Shown here: one piece after another, positions 13,101-26,231 of the stretch
Numbering within the stretch: the first letter of the stretch is position 1
Layout of the letters: each line of letters opens with the position of its first letter
DNA from: Ctena decussata
Taxonomy: Eukaryota > Mollusca > Bivalvia > Lucinida > Lucinidae
DNA: 64,000 bases
Direction: 5' to 3'
Assembly (NCBI GenBank): GCA_963989385.1
Contig: OZ022508.1
Location: 31,580,166 to 31,644,165 of the forward strand
Notes under the pieces: model-generated
The model's input: only the letters and a program-made list of their open reading frames with translations
What the model was told of the DNA's origin: nothing
Database searches by the model: none
Position numbers and translations under genes: made by a program

Positions 13101-16100
13101 GCGAACTGAACTCCAATCTGGACATATGAGTTATGGTTTACTACCAGCGGAACATCCTTAGGAGGACTTGCTGACTGATATGTTGAGGGCCATAGGATTA
13201 TTAGCCCCTCAGTGTTGGCTGTTAACCCCTTCAGCTCTTCGACGTTGATTTCTGCGTTCAGCAGTAAAGCGAAGATAGAGTTCTTCGACGACTGTGTCGT
13301 GTATCCGTGTACACCAAATAAATGTTGAGCAAACAGAAGATCAGACTGATATCTTACTGTTTTGTTCACGAACGATTCTTCGATTTTGTTTCCATGTAGC
13401 TGTAATACTAACAGAAGTTCCTGTTTGATATTTCTAATATGTGCCCTATTTTCAAATAACATTTCTTCTGGAAGTTTTCCTCGACGATCGATCTTGAATA
13501 AAACATTTAGAAATGAATTAGTTTCATGGCCGAATGCTATTTCTTGTTGCTCTGTTCGAGTGACTAAGAAACCTAACACTTCGTTGCTAAAGTTAACCCG
13601 TCCATGCTTTGACGTGACCAGCCCTTCGAATTGGCAACGTGTTCCTACATATACTTGCATTGATATTTTACATGTAATCTTCAACCTAACATGTTTAAAA
13701 TCGCCATATAAATACTTAGAGGCTCCTGTAGATGCACGCAGTGACATAATGTCATATTTATAAGTACTCACTCTCTTCTGAAGACATTTCGACAGTTTTT
13801 GGTGTGCAGTTGCCCCATTTTTCTCTAACCGATTCGTTGCGCGAATTGCAGTGCTTAAGGCACGTGCAAGCTTGAGTGACGGTTCTACTGGTCTATCATT
13901 CTTTTCCAATCCGGTGGTCCATGTATCCTGCAGCAATACTCCACGAGCTGCGCCTGTAAACGTTTTGGCGCTTGATAAGCGGTTATGGGCCAAGCCAGCT
14001 TCAATCTTCCGCCTATATTTCGATATCCTTACTATCTCAGTGGATAGATCTATCAACAATATCCGATCGTATTTCGATTCTAGCGGACGATTCTGGATGC
14101 TTCCCCTCCGTAGGAACCTGTAAGCTGATAGCTTGTAAGCTAGTGCTCTTGCGATCCGGAGATACCGTTCTAAGATACCAAACGCTTCTGCTGCAAAAGA
14201 CCATCTGTAATGCAGCAGATAGCGTTGTAGATTCGGTTTAGTATGCACGGTCCCATTCACTAACAAATCATTCATGTTTGTAGATATATGAATTGCCATT
14301 CTGCTTTCTGTAGAATCTTTGCCAGGCATTATGACTAGGAGATTCGTCTTCGATTCTGACTGTTCCTGTTCATGGCTTTCTCTCACATATCCTTTCTCCG
14401 TATACTGGCTGTAGCCCCTTGCGTTCCATATTTCACAATTCTTTATTGCTGATATGTCGTCGATTATAGCCTTTCGGTTAGTTCCAATGGGTACAAATGC
14501 TTCTTCGGTTTCATCTAACTGCTTTGCACTGTCAATGAAAGCCAGGAACGCAGCTTTCCAGCTCTGGTATTTTCTCTTGTCACCATCAAATACAGGAATC
14601 TGCACACGTTTCAACTGTCTCCAAAGGTCTTGTCCGATCGATGGAGTCTGTACGCTCTCCATTAGCTGGAACGATGCAGCATTTGGATTCAGTCCGGGTT
14701 CATTTATTACACCTGAAATCCCCGAAACGGGTCTGCTGTGCTGACTGTGCTGGTCCATATCAGCCCAGTGGATGCATTTTATTTGTCCGGTTGACCGATC
14801 TCCCGTGGGCGAACTAGCTCCAACCTCTCCTGCTTTATTTTGAATCTTTTTATTTTGAAAATGACTCGGCGTTGGTTCAGTTGTCTTACCAATACAGTCA
14901 GGGATATTGCTAATTTGGTCTAAAGACCCTACCTCTTGTAATGTCCGATGCGATATATTCTGTTCTGTCATCTGTATATCTTTTCTGTAGGTTTCTGGAG
15001 CATCATTAGGATCGATCGAAAGCATATCGGTGCTTATACTTGATTTGCCAACTTTCCGCGACGCCAGATACTCCTGCGCCGACTCATATGATCTATAGAA
15101 ATCCTCTTCTATTTTCTCCATCTCACCTACTACCAGCTTGTTCTTTTGTAGCTCTTTGTTTTCGATATAGAAGTCCGAAAACTTGGACAATACTTCCATT
15201 GCTATTTCCATACACTGGTCCATGTTCTCACAGGCATTACGAATTCCTTTGCGGCTTGGCATGTCCTGTTGTTCTAATAGCAAAAGTAGTTGGTTACGCG
15301 ATCTTGTGAAATTCAATTTAGCTCTAACCTTATCTTTTTTAAACTCTATTTCCAGTCTTGTGACATCGACGATGTTGTCCTGACTGTTTGTGTTGGCTCT
15401 ATATTCCAACGACGCCATTGTAGTTTCCCGATTTTCTTCTATTTTTCGAAATTTAGAAACCTCGCTCTGCTACCAGATTTTGGTGTGACGATTTTCCCGA
15501 TTATGGAATAACACCAAAAGAAAGTAACTCCGATTGTGAGTTCAATATCTCGATTTATTCTCCTACGATGCTGGACCCTAACGATTAATGGCGTCTCGTC
15601 TGATATCTGCCTAGCAACTAACGTTACGGCGACGTTATAGCGACGCTACGCCAATGACGTAACGCCCAGTTACCAAATTCCCTTTAATACACTAAAATCC
15701 TCCTTTCCATCTCTGTTACCACATCAGATTCTTTCCGTATTTGGTGTCAGATGTCTCCATAACATTACTTTGATCTGGAATATCAGGGTGAGGTTCTTTG
15801 CATGAGACTAGGGCTCAATAAGTAGGCCTTGATAGGGGCATCAGTCAGGGAAATGTAAGAAAAAAAATCAGGCAATAGAGGTCTAGTGTTATGTGTACTG
15901 TCACTTAAACATCAGGGTTCAGTTGTCCAAAAGGTTGTTAGCTTAACAAAGTTGTTAGTCGAGGATTCATTAAGATTTACAGTACTCACGAAATCAGTTA
16001 TGGTAATATTTTTTGCTGAAAAATTGTGAGGAGGTTCTGCACTGCAGAATCTCCTCACATATTTTCAGCAAAAAATGGCTGTGTTTTTGCATATAATACG

Positions 16101-19100
16101 TTTGAAATTTTAATGCCTTGTAAACTACAGCATCGTTAATTTTGAACGAGTGCACGCTGGTCTTTCAACACTGTGGGTTTGAAACTCAGCCAGGGCATTG
16201 TGAGAAAGGCAAGTTCCTCTTAGGGAAGGTTGGATACTGTCCCCAGGAGCTACAGTTTTACCAATCTTTGCTTAATGAACTTCCCCACATATCAACATTT
16301 AAATTTATCATGCGTCTGTTGCAAAACTCACATGATAACAGGGGTATGATAACATGATGTGATATCATGTCAGTGCACATGTGCGAATGTTATCAGGCAA
16401 TGCCTTTAGAAGTGATCTCTGAAAATGATTGGCTATATACCTATGTTTGCCCTGATAACAATGTTTGATTGGTTAAATGACGTCACCCACTTACGTCATT
16501 ACTCATACGCGATGAAACAAATTTGAACAAAACTGTGTTTACTTTTCATTTGTTTGACTCTTTTAACCCTTTAGATCTTCTTGTGATGCAAGATAAATAG
16601 AAAACCATGTAAGTGTTTTTTGATATCAAGTTTATCGGGCTCGACCAGAAACACATTAGACTGGCTCAGCAAGCCTCGCCATTCCTACACTGTTGCTGGT
16701 CTCGCCTGATAAACTTGATATCAAAAGACACTTACATGGTATTCTCTATATTCTTGAAATGGCCATAAAACCCATATCAAGGGGAAAAAGAAGAAGAGCA
16801 ACAAGAAACAACTTTTGTGACTTGTCTGGCTGAAGAAGCCATTCCAGAATGGGGTCACAAAGGGAAGAATTTGCTCCTAGGGTCTAGGGTAGCAAAATCC
16901 TTCCATTTAGAGTTGAACCTCCCCCCCCACCCAGCCCCCCAAACTTCCTTAAGAAGGGAAGCAAAAATAAAAATGGCAGAGTTGTTGCCCCTGAAAGTTT
17001 GTCTATTCACTTTAGAATATCTCTTTACTTAGAGTAATAACTCACTCTTTTACAGGCCATATTACAAGGTCCACTTAAGGCAAATGAGCTGGCTCTTGCC
17101 TTTGGTAATAGATCAGCTGCCTGGTTTCATCTAGAAGAATACAAGGTATGATCAACATGACTTGTATGTAAAAATTCTAAAAATTGGGACACCTAAATTC
17201 TAAAATTGAACAGTTTGGTTTTGCGGTGCAGTAATGTGTCTTAAAGATGCAGATGTAATGGCAAACAGTGTAGACCCTGATCAGACTGCTCCTTATAGGA
17301 ATTTTTTTTGTATATGAAAATAAAACAAACTAAAATAAAACCTGTTTTCAGTATGCAGTGAGTTTTTGGTCTCCATAAATTCTCTCATTATATTTGCTGA
17401 AGTTTCATTCCTATTCATTCTACATGTACCATCAGAATGTTTTATTAGCAGGTGTACATGTATTACTCAAATGGCACATTCAGCTTATTACATATAGATA
17501 TTAATTAAAATGTTTTAAGCAGTTTTTGTACTTTTTCCTTATTTTCCATAAATTTTAGCGCACCTTTGCGAAGCAAAGGAGGGCTTATGCGATACCCCTG
17601 GTGTCGTAGTCCGAGTATCCGTTAGCGTTTGTGTTGGCGTTAGCGTCCTCATTCAAGTCCGCGTTTCCGTCAGGGTCCTTGTCGGCGTCGGCGTCCGTGA
17701 TCAGGTTAACCAACGTTAACTTTTGAGTTTAACTCTGTATCTTACAAACTACTGTAGCTACAGTCATCATACTTGGTACATATATACATCCATATGACTG
17801 CAGCAGCAGCATCACACAATTGTGTGTCCTTGACCTATATGTTACGGTTGATTGACTTTGCTGTTTGGCACTGTTTTGAAGGCAATATTTTCACTTTTCA
17901 TAATACCTTTGAGAAAAGAGAGTTGATACTTGGACAAAAAACATATCCCTACAATTACAGCTGATGCTTACGCCTGTGACCTTGACCTTTATTCACGGTC
18001 TACCACGGTCTCTTGTGGTAGAGTTCCCTTGGGTGGGGCCAGGGGTCAGAATGTATAACAGGTCATATTAAACACTTGCAAAATGGGAATTTAAATCATA
18101 AGTCTGGTACCATTACTTGCCCTGGAGAGTTAGAAACTGGACATAATGATCACAGATGAAATAGTTTATACGGAGACCAGGCTTTGACAACTGTTTAGGC
18201 TAGGGGTGAGGTTATGGGATGGGGCCAAAGGAAACATGAGAAGTCTGCAAAGGGTAAGGAGGTGTCATCAGACCGACTTAGTACTGGGTAAAGGTGGTGT
18301 GAAAACCCTTACTAGGAACCACCCTTTGTCACCATGAGGCATTATAAGTCAGACTGAGTTGGTATCTCTCTGTCTGGTGCACAAGGACCCGACCCTCAAT
18401 GTCCGCAAAGTGTCCAGATAATGGCATACAAGTCCGCCCTGTATGCCAAAGGGAACAACTAACTTAGTCTAGCTTCTGATGCAAACTTCATTTGTCCACT
18501 AGCTACCACATTCACCCCTGGTTAACTATGTTAACAATGTTTTGAGTCAGGATACTTTGTAACCTTGAGGCAGGCACCCATTAGGCGCGCTTCGTTGTCT
18601 TCTGACAACTCTTGTTTCATTTATATCTCGCCTGGGATTATAACAAAGCGATACATAACATAGGTTTTGTTTTTCCAGTGATGGGGCAATCGTCAGCTGA
18701 ATAAACTTTTTAATCTTTCCTGTTTAGGTATGTGACAATGCAGACAGGCAAGAATTAGAGTTTCACAGAATTCATGTTTTGATTTTAGAATTGCTTGGAA
18801 GACATCAGTCAAGCCAATAAGAATGGGTACCCAGTGACTACACAGTATAAACTGGACCTCAGACAGGCTCATTGTCACTTCAGACTTGGAAATTGGACAG
18901 ACTGCTCAGAAGGTACGATAGGATCTTGGTCTTTATGAGTTAAAGATACATATGAGCTGAGACATGACAAACCCAACAAAGTGGCATGTGCGCCAGCAAA
19001 GGTTTAGATCAGCCTGGGCATCCCCCCAGTATGATCAAAAACTAGCTGTGCGCTTGGAGGGTAGCTAACCGTCTAAGCTAGCTCCATGCAGACAGCGAAG

Positions 19101-22100
19101 ACTCTGATCAGACTGGGCGAATGCCCAGGCTGATCTGAATCTTTGCTGGGTGCACATGCCACTTTGTTTGTTTTCTCGTGTCGCGGCTCGTGTGACTTAA
19201 AGTGTATGGGGACACTTCGATATTATTCTGCAACTTTTAGCTGCTTTGTATGATAGCACAGGTAGAGCTATTTGCACTCACTCAAGCAACGGCATATTAT
19301 TTTTCATTTAAGTTTTGGTCAAAGTTTTTTATGTGATTGGCAAGGCAATGTCAGTTGACCTATCCTGTTGCATTGTGGAAATTTTTTTGTGGTTTCCTGT
19401 TTCCTGAAGCCTACTTTAAATGGGATCTAGTCTTGAAGGAATTTTTCCTAGAGAGCAAGAAAGAAAGCATTCATTCCAAGGGAAGCAAATTCTTCCTTTA
19501 AGAGTTTACCTTCATTGATAATGGAGATAAAAATGAAAATGGCACAGTTGCTTTCCCTGGAAGTATTACTATTCACCTTAGCACTAATTATATTAAAGAC
19601 ATTGATGGTCTGTTGTAAGCAAAAAATCTACACCTGTGAAGGTAATGCTTGTTTTTTGCCTCACCTGCCACTAGCACAAAGCAAGACATGGATAGGCATA
19701 AACTGTTGTTGAGGTTTTTCTTGCCTGCCTCCAGCAGAATGGGAAATACGTTTTACTGTTCTGGCATTGGTGCCGTCAGCAAGGTAAACTTTCATCAAGT
19801 TTACTGGTTAAGCTCTGTTTTGTGACAAATTTACAATGTCAAGACTGGCAAAATTGAAACTGACAGGTATTTGATATTGAAATCATGTCTGCACCAAACT
19901 TTAAAGGTGTTGAAAGTATTTTCTCAAAACTTGTTGCAAATATAAGGCATTATCAGAAATAATGCAAAGCATAAGAACAGTAATTACTGTATGATGTTTT
20001 AGGAAATTATGCTCCTTTGATAACTGCTTTTGTCCAATACTTCTAACTTTAAAGCAGTTAAAGACATCTACACAGTACTTCTTACAAAATATATCAACAG
20101 ATGGTATGCAGGGCACAAGAATTATACTTAGATACTTCAGGGAAAATGTCCCTTTGTTAGCTGCTTAATATTGTATTTGTGTGTCCTTAGCTTTAATGCT
20201 GCTCAAGATGTTTTCATAACCATTGTTACGAACAAACCATGATCAAAGAATCAGAGGAATGACTAATATAGTGCTTGTAGCGAAAAATGCCCCTTTTCAA
20301 TAAGTGTTTTTTTCTTTTGCTCCTTTTTATGTTCCTTTACTGTTAAAGGTATACATTTGAAACTTCACATAAATGAAGCATTCTGTTACTACCAGAATTT
20401 TCCCCAGAGATCTCTTCTCCTGCCTTAAGACTATGTGTACATGTATGAAACCTTGAATAAAAGGATATAAAATCAGACTCCAGGTTAAAAATTCCTCGCA
20501 GGAGAAGAACTAAATAAGCATATATGCTTCCATTTTGATCCTATTGTTTGTTTCATGTTTATATTGTAATCATGTACAGTTTATGAGACAATAGATATGT
20601 TTAAACTAAAAATTTCTCAGGGCACAAGAGTCCTTACTGCTTTTAGACTTTTTAGGGAATTATGCTCTTGGTTTAAAGACAAATATTCTTGTTTATTGGA
20701 TGTCATTATCCTATTATGTAACAGTCTAATGGCACTGCTATATCATCAAAGGAAATACTCTTTCTCACATAGGTAATGACATAACAGGGTCATAAAACCA
20801 ATAAAGACTGGGGGTGTGTTCTATATAGTAGAGAATATTTGTCTTTAAGAAAATTATGATCAGAGATACAAAAACTAGGTGCTATTGTTGTTTGAATATT
20901 TGCAGATAGACATAGAACTTTGTTTTGGTAGGGTTCCAAGTGGAGTCCGGTGGGGTGGGGTTAATTTTTCAGAAACAAATATCCACTAATGATATTGCTT
21001 TTTCTTGCAGCATTGGAAAAGTTCTTCATTGACATTGAGCTGGATCAGACCCTTTCAGAAAAGAGAAAAGGTATGTCTTATAAATTCTACAATGTCTGTT
21101 TTTCGTTTGTTTGACATACAACTGGCAGAAAGGACCTGCTTTTCTGGCAGCAGCCTTGGCTCGGGTGGCATAAATTGGGTTGAGTTTTCTTTCTTAGCCC
21201 TGTAACTAGAAGGGTCGAGTCTGGAAACCTCGGACAGCGCGTAAACTCAATTCCATTATGCCACTGTACATGTATATGGTGAAAATCCAGATGAGACAGC
21301 TCATCATGATGAGCTGTCTCATCAGGATTTTCACTGTTTGCCCAGTTAATTTTGTTTTAATTCCAAACAACTGACATATGAAGGAAACAATGTCACTGTC
21401 CGAATTTATCTGCTGTCCTAATTTACCTGACTTTACCCTTCAGGCACCTCTTTGCAGCAATGTTCCACATGGGAGACAGCTTTCTCTAGAATTCTAATGA
21501 TATTTTTCCTATGCCTAATTCTAGTTACTTTATATAAGCTATGTTAGGAACACCACAACACATTGTAATGGGTTTTTCATTTTGTCTGAATGAAAGTATA
21601 CATGTAGAAGAGTTATTCCTGTCACCCTGGCATTGGCATCAAAGTCAGCTTTAGCTTTTGCATAAATGGGTGCCTTGGTTTATGTCTTATGTGATGGGCA
21701 AGTTGCTGTCAGGCGGGCTATCTTGTACCTGGACAGGTAATTTTTAGCTCACCTGAGCCAACGGCTCCGGGGGAGCTTATAGGGTGGTAAGGCTCCGTTG
21801 TCCGTCGTCCGTCCGTCCACAATTTCAAATGACTTCTCCTCTGAAACCGCTGGGCCAATTGTAACCAAATTTCATATGTAGCCTCTAGGGGACTTAGGAA
21901 CGAAAAGTTGTTCAAAAGGTTCTGGTCACATGACCAATATGGCCGCCACGCCCATATATGGTAAAAACCTATAAAAATCTTCTTCTCCAGAACCAATAGG
22001 CTGATGGCCCTGAAACTTGGTATGTAGCATCGGGTACGCGAGTACTACCAAGATTGTTCAAATTATGACCTTGGGTTGACCTTGACCTTTTTTACGGCAA

Positions 22101-25100
22101 GGTCAAATTTGCTTTCTCGTGCTTTTATATGGGAAAATGCTAGAACATAAGATTTCTTGGAAACTGTTGAAGATTTTGACCTGAAAATTGATATATACAG
22201 TCAGCTTAATGAGTACATGAAAATTTATGCGTACAAGAGGTCAAGGTCATTCTTTGACCTTTGACCCTGGTCTCTCGTATTGCGACAATTTCACACATCT
22301 TCTCAAAAGCCACTGGGCCAATTGTTACCAAATTTCATGTAGAAGGCTCTAGGAGGCAAGGGAATGAAAATTTGTTCAAACAGTCCTAGTCACATGACCA
22401 ACATGGCCGCCATGCCTATATATGTTAAAAAGCTTTAAAAATCTTCTCCTCATGAACCAATAGGCCGATGGCCTTGAAACTTGGTATGTAGCATTGGGTA
22501 CACAAGTAATACTAAGATTGTTCAAATTATGACCTTGGGTTGACCTTGACCTTTTTTACGGCAAGGTCAAATTTGCTTTCTGGTGCTTTTATATGGGAAA
22601 ATGCTAGAACATAAGATTTCTCGGAAACTGTTGAAGATTTTGACCTGAAAATTGGTTAATACAGTCATCTTAATGAGTACATGAAAATTTATGGGTACAA
22701 GAGGTCAAGGTCATTCTTTGACCCTGGTCTCTCATATTGCGACAATTTCACACATCCCTTTAAAAGCCATAGGGCAAATTGTAAACAAATTTCATGTAGA
22801 GGCTCAAGGGGGCAAGGAAACGAAAATTTGTTCAAACGGTCCTAGTCACATGACCAACATGGCCACCATGCCCATATATGGTAATAACCTTTTAAAATCT
22901 TCTTCTCCAGAACCAATGGGCCAATGGCCTTGAAACTTGGTATGTAGCATCGGGTACGCAAGTACTACCAAGATTGCTCAAATTATGACCTTGGGTTGAC
23001 CTTGACCTTTTGTACGGCAAGGTCAGTTTGCTTTCTGGTGCTTTTTGTATGGAAAAATGCTAGAATATAATGATTTCATGGAAACTGTTGAAGATTTTGA
23101 CCTGGAAAGTGGTATATACAGTCATCTTAATAAGTACATGAAAATGTACACGTACAACAGGTCAAGGTCATTCTTTGACCTTTGACCTTTGACTCTGGTT
23201 TCTCTTATTACCTCTCCTCAAAAGCCACTTGGCAAGTTGTAACCAAATTTCATGTAGAGGCTCTAGGGGGGGGCAAGGGAACGAAAAAATTTTCAAACGG
23301 CCCTAGTCAAACGAAAATTTATTCAAGCGGTCTAGGTCAGATGACCTACATGGCCACCATACTCAGGTGAGCGATTCAGGGCCTCATGGCCCTCTTGTTT
23401 GTCCATCCTGTCTTTACTTTTCTTTCCATCTATCTGGAAAGTGACTTGGTAGTGAATGAAACTTTGTAAAAGGTTGTTGATCCTGAAAAAGGCTGTTTAT
23501 CCCAAACATTGAACAACATTTTCATTTGTAGATGAACTAAAGAAAGAAGCTAAAGATCTGAGGGGTAAAATTGCAGCAGCAAGGTATATACAGCAAGATA
23601 TTTATGGTTAATAGTACACTTTTAGTGAAAGCAACCCTTACATTTAAATTTTTGCCTCACTTCCATGTGAAGGTCAACTCTTAAAGGAAAGAATTTGCTC
23701 CCCTAGGAGCAAATTCTTTCCTTTAAGACTAAAACATTATTGTATGTTACATTTTAAGGCACAACTAAAATATGTTTAAACCTACCTTAATTAAAAAAGG
23801 AAGGGCAAGAAAAGAAAGTAGAATAAGTTAGCCTGAAAATGTACCCATTTATCTTAACATAATAGACAACAGGATTTTTTTTCGTCTTCCTTTTAAACTT
23901 CCCTACCAATGTGGACTTTTCTTGTCCTAAGATTTAATCATGAAAAAACAAGTTCACTTGTAGATTTTGCATCTTTACAGTTCTGATTTTCCCATCTTCT
24001 TATCTCTACAGTCACCACATTTAAGAAAACAATGACTCACTGAATCAGTTAATTTTTATTTATTTTCCAAAAAGGCAATATAGATTCAACCCTTTTGCAT
24101 TAATGCAAGTATATTATACAATTATTGACCTTTGTTGAGGTGAAAATGCAGTTTTATTGACCTGCAAACAACATATTGACCTACGCGAAGCGGAGGTCAA
24201 TATGTTATGTTTGCAGGTCAATAAAACTGCATATTCACAGAAATAAAGATCAATAATTGTTTTATTATATGATAATTCTAAATACAGTTTCCTTTGATAT
24301 TTATGATGGTACTACGAGGTATTTTCTCGAGACCTTATGCCATTAACATTAACGAACATCAAACGTTACATCACGAAAATACCATGACGTCAGTGTACAA
24401 GTAATATTCACTGACTGGCCGGTGAATATCGCGAAATATTGACTGGCACGTGACGTCAAATCAGCCAATGAAATTGTGCGTTACATCTTGGTCATATAAT
24501 AAAATATATTAAAGCTTAAAAGCTGTTTATCCATTAATTTAAGCAGTTTTAAATTTGTTGTACATGTGATGATTGTAGATATCCACTTAGAAAAAAATCA
24601 TTTTTTGAAAAGTTTGAAGGTTTGTTATCAAGACAGCCCAAAAAGAAACTGTGCTGTCATTAGAATTGCATTACAATCATACATAGATTTTGACAATAGA
24701 AACTATTCCTGAATCTTGCACAGTAAAGGTGTGGTGATAGTGAAGATAAATAGCCATGTTCTCAACAGAGGAATTTATTGTCAGTCATTATACTGTTGAA
24801 AAATTGAGATTGGAGGATTATGTCATATTTGGATGATACTCAGTGAATTTTGATTATTTTGTTAGGTCAGTTAGGGAATCTCTTGAGAAGGAGAACTCTC
24901 CTATTTCCAGTGTTAGCTATAGTCCCAGTCCAGTGCTGGTTCAAGCCTCAGGAGCAGTTGATCTGATGTGTAACAAAGCACAGGGACGCTTCCTCATTGT
25001 AAGTACTTTTACAGCAGAAATATATCATGTTTTAAGACTGCATGATTTAAAGTATATTGGAATACCTGGTGTTTCCACCATCTCTAGAAATGGAAACAAC

Positions 25101-26197
25101 CTTTGTAACCTGTATGCTTCTGTGGACAAAAAATTCTTCCGAAAAGTGTTCTACCCTCAAAGAAAGAAAATGCTATTACCTTGGCGATCATGTCAATGCT
25201 GACATCAACACCAGTGCCAAGGGGCACTGGTGTTGGTGTCAGTTTTGACATGATCACTTGTTTCAGAGTTTTATGCTGAAGAGTTTATCTTACCTGTGAC
25301 TCACAGAAGTGAGATAAAAGTATCCCCTTTCTTATGTCAGCGTTTGCCTTTATGGCTTTAACTTTTGTTGAGTTTTCTGATTAAACTCTTGTTTTGTGAT
25401 AATGCACAGGCAAGTGAGACACCACATTTCGCAGAATTCATGTAACATTCTGGACAATGTGACATGTCTTGTTGATAAAGTACAGTCAACTCTCGATATA
25501 TCGAAGTCAAGCTTCAGCCCAAACTACTGAAAGTCTACCTCAAAGTAAATTTTCTGGTTCCAGAAAATTTACTTCAAGGTTTCAGTAGTTTGAGATAACA
25601 GGAGTTGAAATGTAAATAAATATAGGAAGTATATTCTTTGATATAAGAAGATACTTTGAGATATCAGTGTTGGAGATGACGGGAGTTGACTGTATTAACA
25701 GAAATCGAAATAACGGGAGTTGACTGTATTAACAGAAATTATCTGGAAATCATTTCCATTTATCAAAGATGATAGGATCTTCTGCAGCAGCAGAAGGATT
25801 TTCAAAAAACAAACTTGTGTGGAAATGTCATTTGGACAAACCAAAGAATTGATCACATTTTGGTAACCTAGACTTCATCTTCAAGGTTACAGGAGGACTT
25901 AGAATGTTCAAAAATAATTTTTTCTCCAAATGTAACTTGTCTGTCTCCTGTGTTTTGAGCCTATTGACATACTTAGGGCCACCAAACCTGATATATTGTA
26001 GAACTAAGAGAAGCCAATTGTATAATGAGGTGAGGCCAGTAAGTTAGAGTTTGGTGACCATGACCTTATTTTCAAGTTAACATGTTGATTTTTTCAGAAA
26101 CTTACACTGTAGGGAATGCAGTGTCATGTGTAAGTGTGTGTTTATGTGGAGGGAGGGTGGGGATGGGGGGGGGGGGGGTGCGCTGGTGGTAGGGGCA

Positions 26198-26231
<34 letters not shown>

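Larger units (their letters stand above)
12305..15709 (-). mobile_element. Complete young LTR retrotransposon, BEL/Pao-like, without pol
   Basis: Two 229 bp LTRs (12305-12533, 15481-15709) differ at only 2 positions and are flanked by the 5 bp target duplication TCTCT (12300-12304, 15710-15714). LTRs read TGG...CCA. In minus orientation the 5' LTR is followed after 5 bases by a primer binding site TGGTAGCAGAGC (15464-15475), matching the 3' end of animal initiator tRNA-Met, and the 3' LTR is preceded by a purine tract AGGAGGGGAAGAA. One frame (12806-15418) fills the element. No protease, reverse transcriptase or integrase is seen, so movement must need help from another element. It lies antisense in SMYD4 intron 2. 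Confidence 0.92.

Noticed and set aside
13000..14500. Envelope-like protein in the LTR element
   Set aside because: No signal peptide, transmembrane segment or furin-type site is visible in the unassigned part.
12839..14744. Plus-strand frames over the LTR element
   Set aside because: Shorter antisense shadows of the 870-residue frame.
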